Assembly (NCBI RefSeq): GCF_000972845.2
Contig: NC_040011.1
Span: forward strand, 25,090,379 to 25,154,378
From: Larimichthys crocea
Taxonomy: Eukaryota; Chordata; Actinopteri; Sciaenidae
Reading direction: 5' to 3'
Length of the DNA: 64,000 nucleotides
The notes beneath the pieces were generated by a model that saw only the letters and a program-made list of their open reading frames with translations, was not told where the DNA came from and searched no databases. Positions 36,341 to 50,232 of this stretch are shown here, piece by piece. The position numbers and the translations under genes were made by a program. Position 1 is the first letter of the stretch. Every line of letters begins with the position of its first letter.

Positions 36341-37808
36341 CTTTCATCAACAACAACACACCATTCACAATTCACAGTACTGAATATGTTCAATCCCTTG
36401 GTTGTGTCCCTTTCACTTACTTTTCAAGCAAAGATACAAAACATTTGTTCGTGTTTTGTTCCATACTCTTTTGCATTGTAGTGCTTTTGAAGATCTGACT
36501 TTAGACTTTTTTTGTGTTCTGTTTCTAAAATAAACTATTAAAATAATTGTCAGAGTAATCCATAATGAAAATAATCATTAGTCGCAGTAAGGAACATCTT
36601 GTCCAAACAACCTTTAGATCCAATATTTAGGATGGCATCGTGAAGAACTCCATTTTTACTTTGATGACTAATTTGGGACACAATACCCCACTGCACTCAT
36701 TTCAGTGATCTGCAAGCATGGAGCTGTTCCCAAACTGTGAAATGACTGTTGTTTCTTGGACACAAAACAAATTAAGGCTGCACTTCAATGTTGATTACCT
36801 GAACAACAAAACAGTTGTAATTGAGATCTGTATGGAAAAGTAACTCTGTACTGGCATTTGGAACAATAATAAAAAATAAATTTAAAAGGCTGCACTAAAA
36901 CATGTTGAAGGAGCCAGGGTCAGTTCATTATAGTATTACAATAGGTTATCTTTTTCCTCTTCTTCTTGTCAAAATGATTTATAGTTCTACTTTGCACCAT
37001 GTTCTCCACTTCAAAATATGCCTCATATGTGGAAGCCTTTCTTTTGGAGCAAATTATCTGTGTATAGCTGGTGGAATCTTGTTATGAACATATGAGCATC
37101 TTAAACAGCAGAAAATTGGCACACATTAGTAGGTGAACTCATGCAATCTGGAAGTCTGTCCGTGAGAGAGCGAAAGAGAGAGAGTCGATGGTGAAAAGCA
37201 GTCCTGCCAGCCATGAAAAAACACCCAGATTACTGTGTTTATCCATCTGAAGCAGATCAATGTCCGCTTCCAGACACATAAGATATGAACACATAATTGA
37301 GAGAATGTAATTTGTTTTTTAAATAACTTTCCATATTGCTTATTTGCCTATGCAGCTCAGAGGATTTGACTGTGACAATGGAAAATATTAAGGACGGTGG
37401 AGGAATTTGAATAAATGCATGAACTAAGACTTCTCTGCGCTGCCATTTAAAAAATCTAAGTTTTACAATCCTTATGAATATCCAGTGCAACCATCCATGC
37501 ATCCATTTAAATTCAATTACTACATACATTCTGATGGTGATGTAGGCCCAAAGATAATTATGTGTTTAGCCATCTCAGGAGGGCATGTAGGGAGGAAAGA
37601 GCTGCCAACACAAATTTGCTTCAAAGCTTGATTTTAGTATTTCTGCAATGAAAATATTAAATAATGCACAGCAGCAGGCACATATTCTCTCAACAACCGC
37701 ATCAATAAGAGGGAGTGCATACTTTGGGACATCTTCACGAACGATAAATTATAGCTTTCATTTGATGAGATGTGAGTCAGTATAATTTGAATTGTAAGGA
37801 TGTTTGGA

Positions 37809-37858
<50 letters not shown>

Positions 37859-40324
37859 TCAAAAGCTACATTAAAAAAAAAGCTACATAACATTAAATGT
37901 TATGCAAAGTGAACAACAGTGTTATTTGTGACATTTTCAAAATTGTATGGGTAAGTACTTAAACTTACGGAATAGATAGTGACATGGTCACATACTGCAG
38001 CATATAATGGGGGGAAAAAACAGAAGCTAGGGGAAGAGGTCTCCTATTTAAGGTTTTAAACAGAGTTTATTACACACCCATCAAAGCAGTAGATGGAGTT
38101 GTTGAGGGGCACAAGGACTCCTTTCTTTACAAACAGAAGGACTATCCTGACTGTTCACGACCCTACGGTGTATGAAGGATAGTCCATAGTGAAAATCAAA
38201 TTAGAAGAATTTCAGCACTAGCATGTTTTGTGACAAATGCATGGAAGTTGCTTAGATTAATTCTCAAATACCAAAAGAGCTTTGAAATGCCTTTCTTTAA
38301 GCAGTGGCTTGATTCTTTAATAAAGAATACATCTTATTAAATAATGATAGCAAAAAGACTAAGAGTAAAGAAATAATCAATAGGTTGGGCAGCTTTATTA
38401 AACAATTAAAATTGCGCTACTACTACTTGCGCACTGCATGTATAGTACAAGTATAAGGCACAGTATGCCTGTATGTACTGTAAAGGATGTCAGTTTCTGG
38501 GTATACATAATATACTTATCATATATATGTTTATTTTCCCTTTCTCTGCTTTTTTGAAGGTAGCACAAATACAGCATAAAGAAAATTGAATAAAACTCAT
38601 CGACTAAGCTTTTTTCAGCTACTTTCATTCTCAAAGAAGTCATTTGTATTTGCCAGGATACACATTGTACTTGGCCTTTATACTCCCACATTATACTGTT
38701 TTTAAATACAGACAATGTCCTTGCCTATTATTAGTTTATGTACTACCCTCATTCTTCGCTATAATGGAAACTGCTCTGATGTAGAACTTATTATGAACTT
38801 TACTTACTCTTCTAGAACACTTTAGTGCTCATAACTTTAAAAGTAATTAATTAGAACATAGTTAGGTTTATCTTTAGAGACAGACATGCATATCTGGAAT
38901 TCACAAAGGGCCATAACAACAGGATATTATCTTTGGACTTTAAATCATTAGGAAATATTAGAATAAAAACACTATTCAGGTCTTTAATCAACAAATCGTC
39001 TGAAAACTATTATTTGCAATATGTTCCTTTGAGTGGTCACAACCTTTAGTAGAGGTGTTAAAATGAAACTCAGTGATGTGTGACCTTTCTGTCATTCAGT
39101 TGAATTAGCTGCTTCCTGCCCACTTAACAAAGATATCCAGGCACAGAGTGACACAACCAACGACAGTCACATTTTTGACAAAAATTATATCAGTCATAAG
39201 TCACACTGGGTCACAGCTGAGGTGGTGCAATGTAACCACTCACATTAATCTACTGACTGATAACCCATTTACAGGTCGGCTGCCATTGGTCATATTCAAG
39301 TGACACTTTTCTGGTTGTATCATGTGAGGTGATAGCACCAAGATTAGCTTCCTGTCACCAGCAGCAGCTATGTTTCCATATCTGGAAGTTTGCCCATGAA
39401 ACTGAGTCATAAGACCTATGAGACTCCCTAGGTGAGAGGGCCTGCTGCTAGATAAGTCAACTACTGGAACAAGTCATTACTCTATTCATAGCCTGAACCA
39501 CCCGGCTCAAAGGCACAACATTGCTTGGCAAACGCTTGGCTGTAAAATTAAGCTAGACGTAAAACTCGAGATGCTGAGTGTTAGATGACCCCAACAGATG
39601 AATAAACAAGGTGTCTGACTGATTCGGTTTAGCAATAGCTGGTTCGGCACACTGAGCACTCGAAGCATCCTCATGAGGATTTAACCTGGCTTTTCGCTTG
39701 CTGCCTGAGTATTTTTAGCAGCAGAAACAATCGGGCAGAAAATTTATACAGTAAACAAAAACACACTATTATCTCAGACCCCTTCAAAACACAGTAATGA
39801 CCCGGCCAAAAAACAAAGTGCACTTCCGAAACAAAGTGTTAGAAAAGTTTCTTTAATCCCTTGTGAATTTGCCGATGTGCAATGTCTAAAAAACACCTCT
39901 AATGAAACTATTACACATTTAGGCTCCAGATGTAAAAATGTAACCAGATGGACAGCCTTCATCTGGTGGATCTCATCACAGCAGGATGCTTACTGCATGC
40001 CACGACCAATGAGGACATGTGAAAGAATATTTATCAATAGTTTCTCACTCTGCCCACACAACATCTGCCTCTAGTGAAGACAGGAAGCCCACATTTTCAG
40101 CAAACGCAGACGTACCACAAATAAACAGGATGGAAAACAGAGTTCCAGCTCTGCAGCTAAGTACAATGAAAAATGTAAAAGCTAAAAAGAACCAATGATA
40201 AAATTGTTTATAGTTCTGTTTAGTTTTTATGGCCTGCAACCTCATTGTTTTGGTACACTCCCACTGCAGTTGTCTGCTTTGGTTCAGCAGCAGTCAGTGA
40301 CTAACTAATGAAAGAGTGGACCAC
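36341..40324. other. Intergenic, microsatellite and unassigned sequence
   Basis: Apart from the CA tract at 37811 and a possible hAT-repeat end at 36520-36590 (ATAATCATTAGTCGCAG), no family or gene was recognised. Confidence 0.4.
37811..37856 (+). repeat. (CA)n microsatellite, about 23 units
   Basis: Perfect CA run; the Cys-Val open frame on the minus strand is an artefact. Confidence 0.97.
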
Positions 40325-40555
40325 TAAAAAGCCACATATTTCCGCTAGGAGTTGGTGGAGAGCAAAACAGAGCTTAAAAGGGGGTGAATATTGAACTTAC
40401 ATTCTTTAGATGGAAAGAAGCATGTCTCCAAATGAATGCTAATATTGCTTCATATGTGCCAGCATGTTACTGATTTCTCCTTTACAGGTGATGACATGTT
40501 GGTATTGTTTTAACAGCTTATTTATGCTGCCCCCAAGTGGCCAAAAAAAACATAA
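40325..40555 (+). repeat. Dispersed teleost repeat, longer copy (pair with 34258-34340)
   Basis: Family words in order: CCACATATTTCCGCTAGGAG, TTGGTGGAGAGCAAAACAG, GTGAATATTGAACTTACATT, TCCAAATGAATGCTAATATT, and TGCCCCCAAGTGGCCAAA near the end. No coding content. Confidence 0.5.
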
Positions 40556-40559
40556 AATG

Positions 40560-40720
40560 CAGTTTTAAAAAATGTCCAGTGTGTTAGATTTAGGGGAATC
40601 TATTTACAGAATATGGAAAAAACAGAATATTCATAACCATGTTCTCATGTTTTCATGTATAATCACCTGAAATTAGTAATGTGTTATGTTTTTATTACCC
40701 TTTATATCTACCCAGATCTG
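40560..40720 (+). repeat. Diverged dispersed teleost repeat
   Basis: Words AATGTCCAGTGTGTTAGATT, ATAATCACCTGAAATTAG and CCCTTTATATCTACCCAG resemble, from memory, a repeat often found in fish introns. It directly abuts the repeat at 40325-40555. Ends are not resolvable. Confidence 0.35.
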
Positions 40721-41449
40721 GCTTCCTAGCTCTATCTCAACATTGGCACTAGATAGAGCCTTTTGTGCTTTCTGCACATTTCAAAGCCACCAGAGTTTCT
40801 CCATTACACTAGAAAGGAGAGAATTAAGTGAGATGGTTGCAATCAGCAACTACACTAGGTGCCACTAAATTCTACACACTGGTCAAGTTTCCATCCAAAC
40901 TATTTGCAATTTGTTTTGTCATACAAAGAGCTGAAAAAGCCTTGTCAGTAAGTTATCACATAATCATCATAAAATTAGACAAATCACACTGGCCATTTAA
41001 GTGTTTATTTTTCAGAACAGAACAGAGGAGATTGGAAACAAGTGGAAAGTAAAATTGAGGGATGAGAGCCGACAAAGCGTCCATGGATGGGTTTGCTGCA
41101 TGTAGAGCACCATAACTCCTACAACTTGAACCCTTGATCATAATCAGCCTTGACATGACTTAATTTGATACACAGAATGACATATATTGACATACTTTCT
41201 AAAAAGGTTTGCTGAAAACAGTACTGTGTTGTGCTTAAAGTATGCGCAGTGCCACAAAGGCTTGCAGAATTGACTATACAGAGTACCGTATCCATGGTGA
41301 CACTGTAACCCGTGGTGACAGGTATCTGTTGGCAATTGTACCAGCTGCTGTTGTTCAGTTTGACTGTTTCCACAGAGATCTAAATGCAGAAAAACCGAAG
41401 ATCTCAGCTGCGCCAGCTGTCAACTCTATGTTGTACACACACAGTGAGG

Positions 41450-41600
41450 CTGCATGAGAGACATTACACACACAGTCACACACACACTTGAGCATTCAAC
41501 AAAGCACACACAAGTGCACATAGGAATACATAAACACAAACACACCGAGCCACACAAGCACGCGCGGGCACACATAAACACAAACACAAGCCTACACTTA
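41450..41600 (+). repeat. CA-rich low-complexity tract
   Basis: Many ACACAC and CACAAACAC words without a strict period. The Cys-rich (minus) and His-Thr-rich (plus) open frames over it are compositional artefacts. Confidence 0.7.
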
Positions 41601-43375
41601 CTCTTTGTTGTGTCTGTATCACACTCGTCCACATGCACTTTTCCATGCAACAGTGAAGCAGCATACACCTTCTATGCCAGCAGTGACAACTTATCGAATC
41701 GACAGCTTCCTGTGAAAATAGGCTTAAAGGAAACAGAGAAACCAATCGGCCTGATTTTCTATAAACTGTGCTTTAACATTCCTGTACAAAGCGGCGAGTG
41801 GCAGATTTCATGGTATCAGGCCATTTACTGAGACAGCAGAAGCTGCGTGAATGAGATTGCTGGTGTGAGACTGCCTCATTTGTACAGCTTTAGCAGAAGT
41901 AAAGAGTGGTGGGAGATCTAGAAAATGCTTTAAAAAAAAAAGAGCCTCTGTTTTGACTGATAATATAACATAAAGCCCACTCACTGTACTGTGCTAAGGA
42001 GTGGGGGGAAAACAGGCAGGAGGCATTATCTTACCAACAGAGATGTAAAAACTGAAAAATACACCACAAGGGAATTCTTATGAATCTTTCATGAAGTCAT
42101 TAATGAAGGTTAATAAAGATGCAGACTGCTAAGGAAAAGAAAACATAGTTTCAGTGTCGGGACTTGGTAAAATTGAATACATTCCCAGCTGAGAGAGTGA
42201 CATTTAAAAATGAGTCTTCTTTCACAAAATATCACTGTCTACTGTCCTATTTACTATGCTTTTAACTTTTAGTTTTACCCAGACAAAAAGCCACTTGTAT
42301 GGGTGAGTGGGTGGTGAGTGGTACCCACATCCCTTAGTGACATTTTAAATTCATAAGGTCACTATCTGTTTGATATTTTACATTGCTGAACTCAAATATC
42401 GTACTTCATTCTTATGCTCTCGACACTTAAACACACTATATGCCATCATCAAAGTATCAAAGTTCATTTTATTCATTTTCTATCACCCCTTCATCATTAG
42501 GTGTCTCCTGTCCATCCACCCAAGCTCCTGTTTACTCTGTTTATAAGCCAAACAAGAACTGAGTGCATTCAGGTCAGAATCATGTCATCAGTATTCATTA
42601 CATTGGTGACAAGGAGAAAATTCCTTCTCAGCCCCCTTCTGTCATTCCCCCAGGCCTCAGGGAATCCTCTGAAGGTTAATTTATTTAAATCCTCCATCCA
42701 CTCATCTCTATTCCATTAAACTCTACTAATAAATCTTTGGTTTGCCATGTAATCTGTTTTCTACTGTCAAAAGCCCAAGCCTTAGCTGTATTTTGTACAC
42801 ATGCTTGTGGATGTGTGCTCACTGATGACATGATAGCAGATAAGGTCATGTTAAAATCAGCAGATGTCATGTTCTTTGTGTGTGTGTGTCTGTGTGTGTG
42901 TGCACAAGTCTGCAGGCGATGTGTGAAACTGTGCACAGTCGTCTGCCCTTTGAATGTGGCCAAAAATGCCCGGTTTAATTAATCTAAGTGCAGCTCATGG
43001 TGGGGGGCAATAAAATCAAGAGCCCTCTCAAAGCCCTCTGCTGCTCTAGTGTCCCAAAGGTCCTGTAAAGTCTAAGCCCAAAAAGCCTCAAAATTTCCCA
43101 TCTGCCCTCTGTGTTTTTATCCTTTTAATAAAGAATGTGGTCATACCTCTCTGGCCATGATGGCAACTATTAGTCTGAGGTACAAGGGGACCTTGGCTAT
43201 ATGGACAAGTACTATATCATTATTACAGCATGTCATGTCAGTGTTACACAGATGCTGTTATGATAATGACTGTTAAAAAGCTCAGCTGTTGGTTTAATAG
43301 TGGGTGAAGCCATTTGCAGTCTGTTGGGGAGGACGTCTCATTGGATTCAATGTGTTTTTTTGTGTTCGAGAGGAT

Positions 43376-43413
43376 CTGTTAATGTGCGGCTTGGGGAAGC
43401 CGCGCATTAACAG
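43376..43413. other. Near-perfect 17-bp inverted repeat with GGGG loop
   Basis: Left arm CTGTTAATGTGCGGCTT (43376-43392) pairs with right arm AAGCCGCGCATTAACAG (43397-43413), with one T-G pair and a four-base loop. It is more GC-rich than the surroundings. No T-run follows it and it is far shorter than a typical animal pre-miRNA, so its role, if any, is unknown. Confidence 0.6.
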
Positions 43414-45889
43414 GGAGCAGAGGAGTTATGACCAGAGAACTGGTAACAAGGGACATGTCATGTCGTGTACATACATGACAATTCAGACTCCACTATTTCA
43501 GCCTGATAATGTCTAATGATAACCTGATAATCTCATTCTACCAACTGGGACATTAAGGGACAGAGACAACCTTCACTGTCAAATGAGAATGAATCTGCAT
43601 CTTCAAGTTTCATTATGATTTAGACAGAGTTGTGAGGACACGACAGGTGGCAATTGTAAATGTTGCTCAGTCTTCATTCCTCAGCTGTTTCCATATCACT
43701 AATACAAACGTTACTCCCTATCTTGTGTTATTTTAGTCAATGTAGAGAATAATTCTGTATTTCTTTAGGAGATGAAATCTTAAGGTCAGATCTTGCCACG
43801 AATTTGCCTAATTTGTCATCATTTTCTAAATATTGTATCTGATATATTGTATTTCTTTTGCTTTAATGCGAGTTTAAGTTTCCATTTTTTCATTCACTCA
43901 ATTTATAAGATTAAGTTGAATAATACATTTACGGTTAGACTAAACTTTTGATCTCTGAAACTGGTTTCTTGTTCATTGACACTTTCATATAGATAGACTA
44001 TGAAATCATTTCTCTTCTTTTTATTTATTTTAGTCTATAAAATGTTAGAAATAAATAAATGTTAAATAGAAAATGTTAAAAATAAATACCAATCACAGTA
44101 CTTGTTTTGTCCAACAATAAATCCATCCACATTTGGGAATCTTATTCATATGAAGCATCACTTATTAAATTTGTGAGGTGATGATGGTGGTGAGGAATCC
44201 AAAACTGATCTCAGTTTTTCTCTATCAAGTTTTTGAACTATAGGATCCCCGTTTTCTTAAAATATATGAAAAATACTGTACTTAACAGAAATGTGCTTGT
44301 TTTTAGTCAGTCTGTGCAATGATCTTTTTGCTTGTTCTTGCTTTGTTCATTTTGTGAGGGGCCCATGGCTTGTCTTGATCACAGAGTTTTACTTTAACAT
44401 ATGCAAAATATGCTTGTTTGACAAATGCACTGATGTTTGCCCTCTGACATGGAATGGTGAACCTACCACAAATATAGCAAAAGGAGTCGGGGTTTTTTAG
44501 GCATTTATGACAAGAAGTAGCAGGAGCAGACATGATCTGGAACAAAGGAAATATATACCTATGTAAATAAAACACTAAGATGGAATAGTTACAAGCATTG
44601 AAAAATACAAAAACAGCATAAAACCAAATAGAACTTACAACGATATGCCCATGGTTACAAGGTTAAGAGAAAAGCCAGCACACATCCTCTTAATTCCTAC
44701 TATGCTAGCTTTCTGTTTGCAGATATGAGTCCAATCGTAATCAGCTGGCAAGTCTTACCACAGCTAGTCAGTGGAATTTTGCTGTGGAGAAAAAACTTGA
44801 CGTGCTAGAAAAAAACTGACTGCAATTTTGGAATCAGCATGCCAATTTTTGTTTCAATCAAGCATTTTTTTCCCAAATTGTTGCCCAGTGTTATCTATCT
44901 ATCATCAACCAACATGTATGAATGTTAGATGAAAATTCATATCGATGAATTTGTTTATTAAAGTTTAGCAACCAATATCTGTGATTCTGTAAAACAGATG
45001 AAATTCTCACTTTTCAGTATTTCTGCATCATGACATCAGTTTAGATTTCACAAAACGAACAAATCAAAGTTGCATTCAAATTAGAGTGGAAAAACAAGAG
45101 ATGTTACCTCAACATACCTCATGTATTCACCACTCCCTATACTCTTTGTGTACAGCAATTTCTTGTTACTCTTCAGCTGACATACATGCAGATACTGATA
45201 TATCTGAGATAAACCAATATCTTAGACTCAATGAGTCACGTTGTAATAACTCAAGAAGTAATTTCAAATATGCATGATGCTCTATTTTTTTTATTGTTAA
45301 TATTGTTTTACAGTATTTTTTGGAGTTGTTTTTGAGAAAAAGCATTTTGGCAAGGACAAACATCAATATTGCCAACATTTTTACACAGCCTAGCACTAAT
45401 CCTGTGAGCTTGATCAGCCCAACCTGCAGCATGCCACCAGCTCATTTGCTGTTGTTGTTCAAGTTTGCCTTTACCAAAGCACTAATCCCCCTCTTTAGCA
45501 TCTACCCCTCTCTGGACCCTTCATGCCATTTCTCTTCAATCAGGCAGGAAACACAATAAGCTTAACTTCTTCTTTTTTCCATGGGTGTGATGATTACGTA
45601 TGATGGAATCTGAATCAAAATGAATTATAACCCCTGAGCAATGACACAAGGGAGATCTCTAGTGCCAAAAGCCATCTTTCAAAAGAAGAGGCTTTCTCTT
45701 TTAAAGCTATTCCAGTACGGAGTTAGTGAATAAGCCTGGGGATAAGGATAGCCAGATGGCTGCTTGTCATTCTCTATGAGTCTATGAGCTTTCAGTTCTG
45801 CAAAACTAGGGTTGCTATGACATTTCAAATTTGAGGGTTTTATTATTTCACACCACCACTTCACATTACACTGACACTGACACTAACTT

Positions 45890-46175
45890 ATCAGATTAAG
45901 ATTAATTTGAATAATACAATATTTTGGTAATTATTTATTTATTTATAATTATAATCACTCTTAAAAAAAAGAAAAAACATTCTCCAGTTTTGGGATTTTC
46001 TGCTTTCATCTGTTTTATGTGCTTGTGAGTTGAGTATATTTGGATATTGGATTGTTGGTCTGACAAATCCAAATGTCTGAAGATGTCAGCTTGGGCACGT
46101 AGTGATGGACATTTTTCCACTGTTTTCTGATGTCTTACTAAATGATCAATTGGTTAATCTTGAAAACAATCGGTC
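45890..46175 (+). repeat. Probable hAT-related dispersed repeat, degraded
   Basis: Words TCCAGTTTTGGGATTTTCTG, TGTGCTTGTGAGTTGAGTAT, GGATTGTTGGTCTGACAAA and TGATGGACATTTTTCCACTG match in order a repeat common in fish, which normally ends in a run of ATTAATCG words. Here the end reads AATGATCAATTGGTTAATC. A short possible relative is at 36520-36590. No transposase. Confidence 0.45.
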
Positions 46176-46479
46176 TATTATTGTATAATATTATAAAAAA
46201 TAATTAGTTCATGTTCAACTGTTTGTCCCTAGAGGGCAATTGGTTTTACAGCATAAAGGGCAACAGAAACATGAAATCACAAAAGAGTATAAGACAAACT
46301 CAGCAGTACTGCATTAAACAAGCAAAATCATCAGAACAATAAGAACAACACAATGATGACTGTCCCCGTCATCCCCCTGCATAAAGCATGACAAGCACAG
46401 CATTACAATCAAAATACAACAACAAAATTGTCCAGCGGCAACAACATAATCAGAAATCAGCATTAACCTCATCCTACAA

Positions 46480-46930
46480 GTCTGCCTACATACTCATACT
46501 CATCGTGTTGAGGAGTATAATGGCTGTGGAGATGAATGAGTGTCTCTAAGTTTGTCTTGACTGCCAGAGGGTGGAGATTGAAACTCCTGAAGACTGAATG
46601 GATTCACTAATTTAGCTAGTATCAATCTTAGATTTGACATTTAGGCTGCCATATCAACAGATAAGGGGAAAGGATAATGCTATGTAGCGTTTGTAAAAAG
46701 AACCATGGGGGAACTATCAACATGAGACTTGACGAGTTTCCACAGGCAGAAAAGTTGCTGACGATTCCTACAAACCATTTCAGCATTACATTCGAAAGTG
46801 AGATTGTTGGTGATGATTCACAAGTTACTTGCTGACAACAGATTCTACCTCTTGACCCTCAATGATAATATGGATTGGGATCCTGGACTCGCTGTCGGGT
46901 CCATCTGCTGGCGCAGTCCACTTGAATACT
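46480..46930 (-). pseudogene. LINE C-terminal remnant
   Basis: On the minus strand the segment ISTAIILLNT (about 46500-46545) corresponds to the FFPxAIRLLNT motif near the C-terminus of a fish non-LTR retrotransposon ORF. The nucleotide order of the neighbouring words also follows that family. Reading frames are heavily broken. The boundary towards 46190 is uncertain. Confidence 0.45.
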
Positions 46931-47839
46931 AGGAAGCACAATCATATATATGATTTATTTAGATCCCCTGAATATCTTCGAATACATACAATTGGACGGT
47001 AAATGATAGAGTAATGGGGACCGACTAATCACTGTCATTCTTAGGGTGCTTGTTTTAACAGCAGGCCATGTCGCTCTACCTAACACCTCTCACAACAGAC
47101 TGATGATAAATTTGGATTCTCCACACCTTTTGGCTTCACAAGTTCCCCGATTTTCATCTCTGAAGTGGGTTTTTCTTCTCCTTTCCCCAATTTCCTGCTA
47201 TTGTCATTTTGATCCACTGAAGGAAATGTATGGTATAAGTCCAGTATGGTAGTTAAAAAAAAAAAAACCTGTTGGGACCACTTCAACTAGAATTCTCAGC
47301 TCTGTGCGCTATTTCTTGCTTTTGGAAAAGAGGATGAAGACGGATAGAGAGGGGAAAAGATTAAAATAGACCTCAATGTGGAAATGTATAACAATTCCAC
47401 CATGAGCTAGGTAAATGGCATTTGAATTGATGACCGCATTCACAGGACGGCAAGAAAAGAATCAACCTTTCAAGACAGGAAATGACCCAGTCACATTACT
47501 GCAATAAAGGAGAAGGATAATCTGTCTGTCCATCGGTTACAATTTAATGTGTGAGGAAAAAGCAACCAAGCCAGTCAGAACTCATTTAGCTTACATTATA
47601 AAATGACCTAGCAACACCAATATTTTGCACCTTCAATACCAAAATTCTGTCACAGGGTTCACACCTAGTGACTGAACTGATAATAGCTTATCTGACATTT
47701 CACACCTGTAAAATGTGATTTTTTATTTTTTTTAACAGGCTGAGGGTCAGAGTTGAAAAACTGTTATTTTACTCAAATGGTATTCAGATTAATATTTCAT
47801 CTTATGGACACAGTTTGTACACATATTATTAATAGTTTG

Positions 47840-49140
47840 TCAGACTTATAGCATAGCACTTTTCATGCAAAAAAATATGTTGTCTTGTGTTGTGTTATGT
47901 TAAGAAAAGCACAGAACAAACTGATATAACACCATCTTATGTTGCAGTGATACACATCGGAGGCAGGTCAAATGAAATAAAAAATACATAATAAAATAAC
48001 TTAATTAATAAATTAGAATGGTCATAATAAAGCATGTGTGTATAAAATGTAGAAATAGTCAAATAAATAAAGTAAAAAATAAATAAATAAATAAAACACA
48101 AAATGTATAAAAGGCCAAAAATAAAATAAATAATAGTAAAACAATGTAACCGATTTAAATGTTTAAATAGACAAATACATCAATATACTTCAAGTAAAAG
48201 CCAGACCAAAACAGTAAGTCTTGGGTTCCCTCTTAAAAATATGAACATTCTCTGCTGCCCTCAGGTCTTCACTGTTCCACAGAGGAGGACGATAGTAAGT
48301 AAAACGTTTTCATTCTTACTTTAGGTGTAATTAAAAGGCCACTACCAGAAGACCTAAGGGTCTTACAGGGTTCATGGGTTAAAGGCACACCCGATAAATA
48401 GGTGGGACTAAGACTATTAAGAGATTTATAAACCAATAAAATAATTCTAAATCCATTCTCAAGCAGACAGGTAGCCAATGCAGAGACTTAGTGAATTGGT
48501 CCTTGTCAACAGAAGAGCTGCTGAGTTTCAGAGTGACTATAAGTGAGCTGTATTCTTCTTAGGGGGACCAGAAAGTACAATAGTCAATGCTGAAGGTAAT
48601 AAAGGCATGCATTAGATTCTTCGTGTTGGCTTGAGACAAACAGTCGCATTTTGGCAATGTTCTGAAGATAATAAAAACATTCTTAGTTTTGCTTTTTATA
48701 TGGAGTTCAAAACTAAGATCTAGATCCAAGATAACCTTCAAGTTTTTTTACTTGTTGACGGCATGTGGAGGTTAAAAAGAGTAAGACCTAAAATTGAACC
48801 TTGGGGAACACCACAATTAATTTTATAGCTTTTTGATGAACATTCACCTATCCTTGCAAAACTTTGTCTGTAGTTAGTAGATCTGAACTGTAAAAACAGT
48901 ACCAGAGACCAATCAGATTGAATCTAGCTAAAATAATTGAGTATCAAAGGTTGCAGTAAAAAAATTTAGTAGTACTAAGATTTTCATACCCATATTGCAT
49001 CTAAGATTGTTTACAACCTTGACTGTTATTGGCTCGAAAAAACAAAATTGATATTTTTCAAAAAAATATTGTATAAATTAATGAAATCATGTAATTAATA
49101 ACCAACCTTCTCTAAAATTGTACTTAAAAATGGCAGATTC
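47840..49140 (-). pseudogene. Degenerate L2/CR1-like LINE reverse transcriptase and 3' end
   Basis: Read down the minus strand, reverse-transcriptase words appear in the right order although frames break: LPFLSTILEKVGY, then TVKVVNNL, ILVLLNFFTATFDT, INCGVPQGSILGLTLFNLHM (the GVPQGSILGP motif of block 4), then KVILDLDLSFELHIKS, ITFSIDYC, LLVYKSLNSLSPTYLSG, LRSSGSGLL, LWNSEDLRAA and FKREPKTY. The catalytic YADD segment, expected between LFNLHM and KVILD, is missing, so about 90 codons are deleted. A 3' UTR with an AAAGTGCTAT word ends near 47845. The element is dead. Confidence 0.75.
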
Positions 49141-49929
49141 AATACTGGTCTGTAATTCTTATGAAGTAAAGCATCTAAATTGCTTCATTTCAGATGAGAT
49201 TTAACCACACCCATGGTATGGTCTTGAGGCTTTTAGGAAAAATACCCATCTGAAGTGAATAGTTCAGTGAAGATTCATAGGTTTATACTGGAATTTTTCC
49301 CATTCTTAGACATGCTGCTTGGCTTCATAAAAACTGGATTAATTCTCCATCTTCTTTCTGCTTTACAACAGTTTATCTTTAGCAGTTTATTTCTGATTTC
49401 AGGTGTTGGATCTTACAGAGTCAACTTTCAACTTATATGCTGTAAAGCTGAGACAATATACCTCAGTGCAGTGCTACTGATTCGTGGAGACATTGCAGAG
49501 AGATTAGCAAGACTTTTTATTATGAGGCACTGACCCTACTGACACCCAAACATGTTCGCCCTTCTAAATACCTCGCAGCCCTCCTGCAACAGCAGCTAGC
49601 AAAAAGCATGGGCTATTTTTGTGTGTTGACCCAAAGAAGACCTTTAACTCTGTATACATTACAAGCCCACCTCCTACATAGCAGATGTGACCTCTAGCTG
49701 GTGGAACTGAAAAGGGTCATGGTAGAATCACAGTCAACTGCAACAGGTGACATGTTCACCCAGACATGCACTGAAGAAACAAACATAACTAACATAACAA
49801 GACTACAAAAAAAAATATTCCAATGATTTAGCATTGCATTTACTGACAGTTTTAATAAAAGGTGTGAACCCGGACGCAGCAGAACCACAGATATTGACTT
49901 TTTCATTATGTGCATTCTTCTTCCTTGTC

Positions 49930-50220
49930 AAAACAAGGTCTGTCAATAGTGTAGTCAGAGATTGGGGTGTGTTATGGTAGTAGTGGCTAATATAGCTTGG
50001 AGCTGCTAGTCTCAGGTAACTTCACTTCTTTTTAACTCTACACCACCAGATATTTTCAACCCCAACCGTTGTAGACTCAACCGGTATCACTTGGGGTAAC
50101 TCCTCTCAACCCACCAAATCCATTTTTTTCCCCCCACATACTGAACATTAGTACTCCCCAACACCTGTAAAGAGGTGTGTAGATCACCGGAGTTCCCTTT
50201 TAATCAGGTCAGTATTGAAT
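49930..50220 (+). repeat. Dispersed teleost repeat, copy 2 (pair with 32440-32760)
   Basis: Shows the blocks GGGGTGTGTTATGGTAGTAG, GCTAATATAGC and AACTTCACTTCTTTTTAACT in the same order and orientation as copy 1; the 5' part is altered. No coding content. Confidence 0.5.
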
Positions 50221-50232
50221 CCAGAAAAGAAA

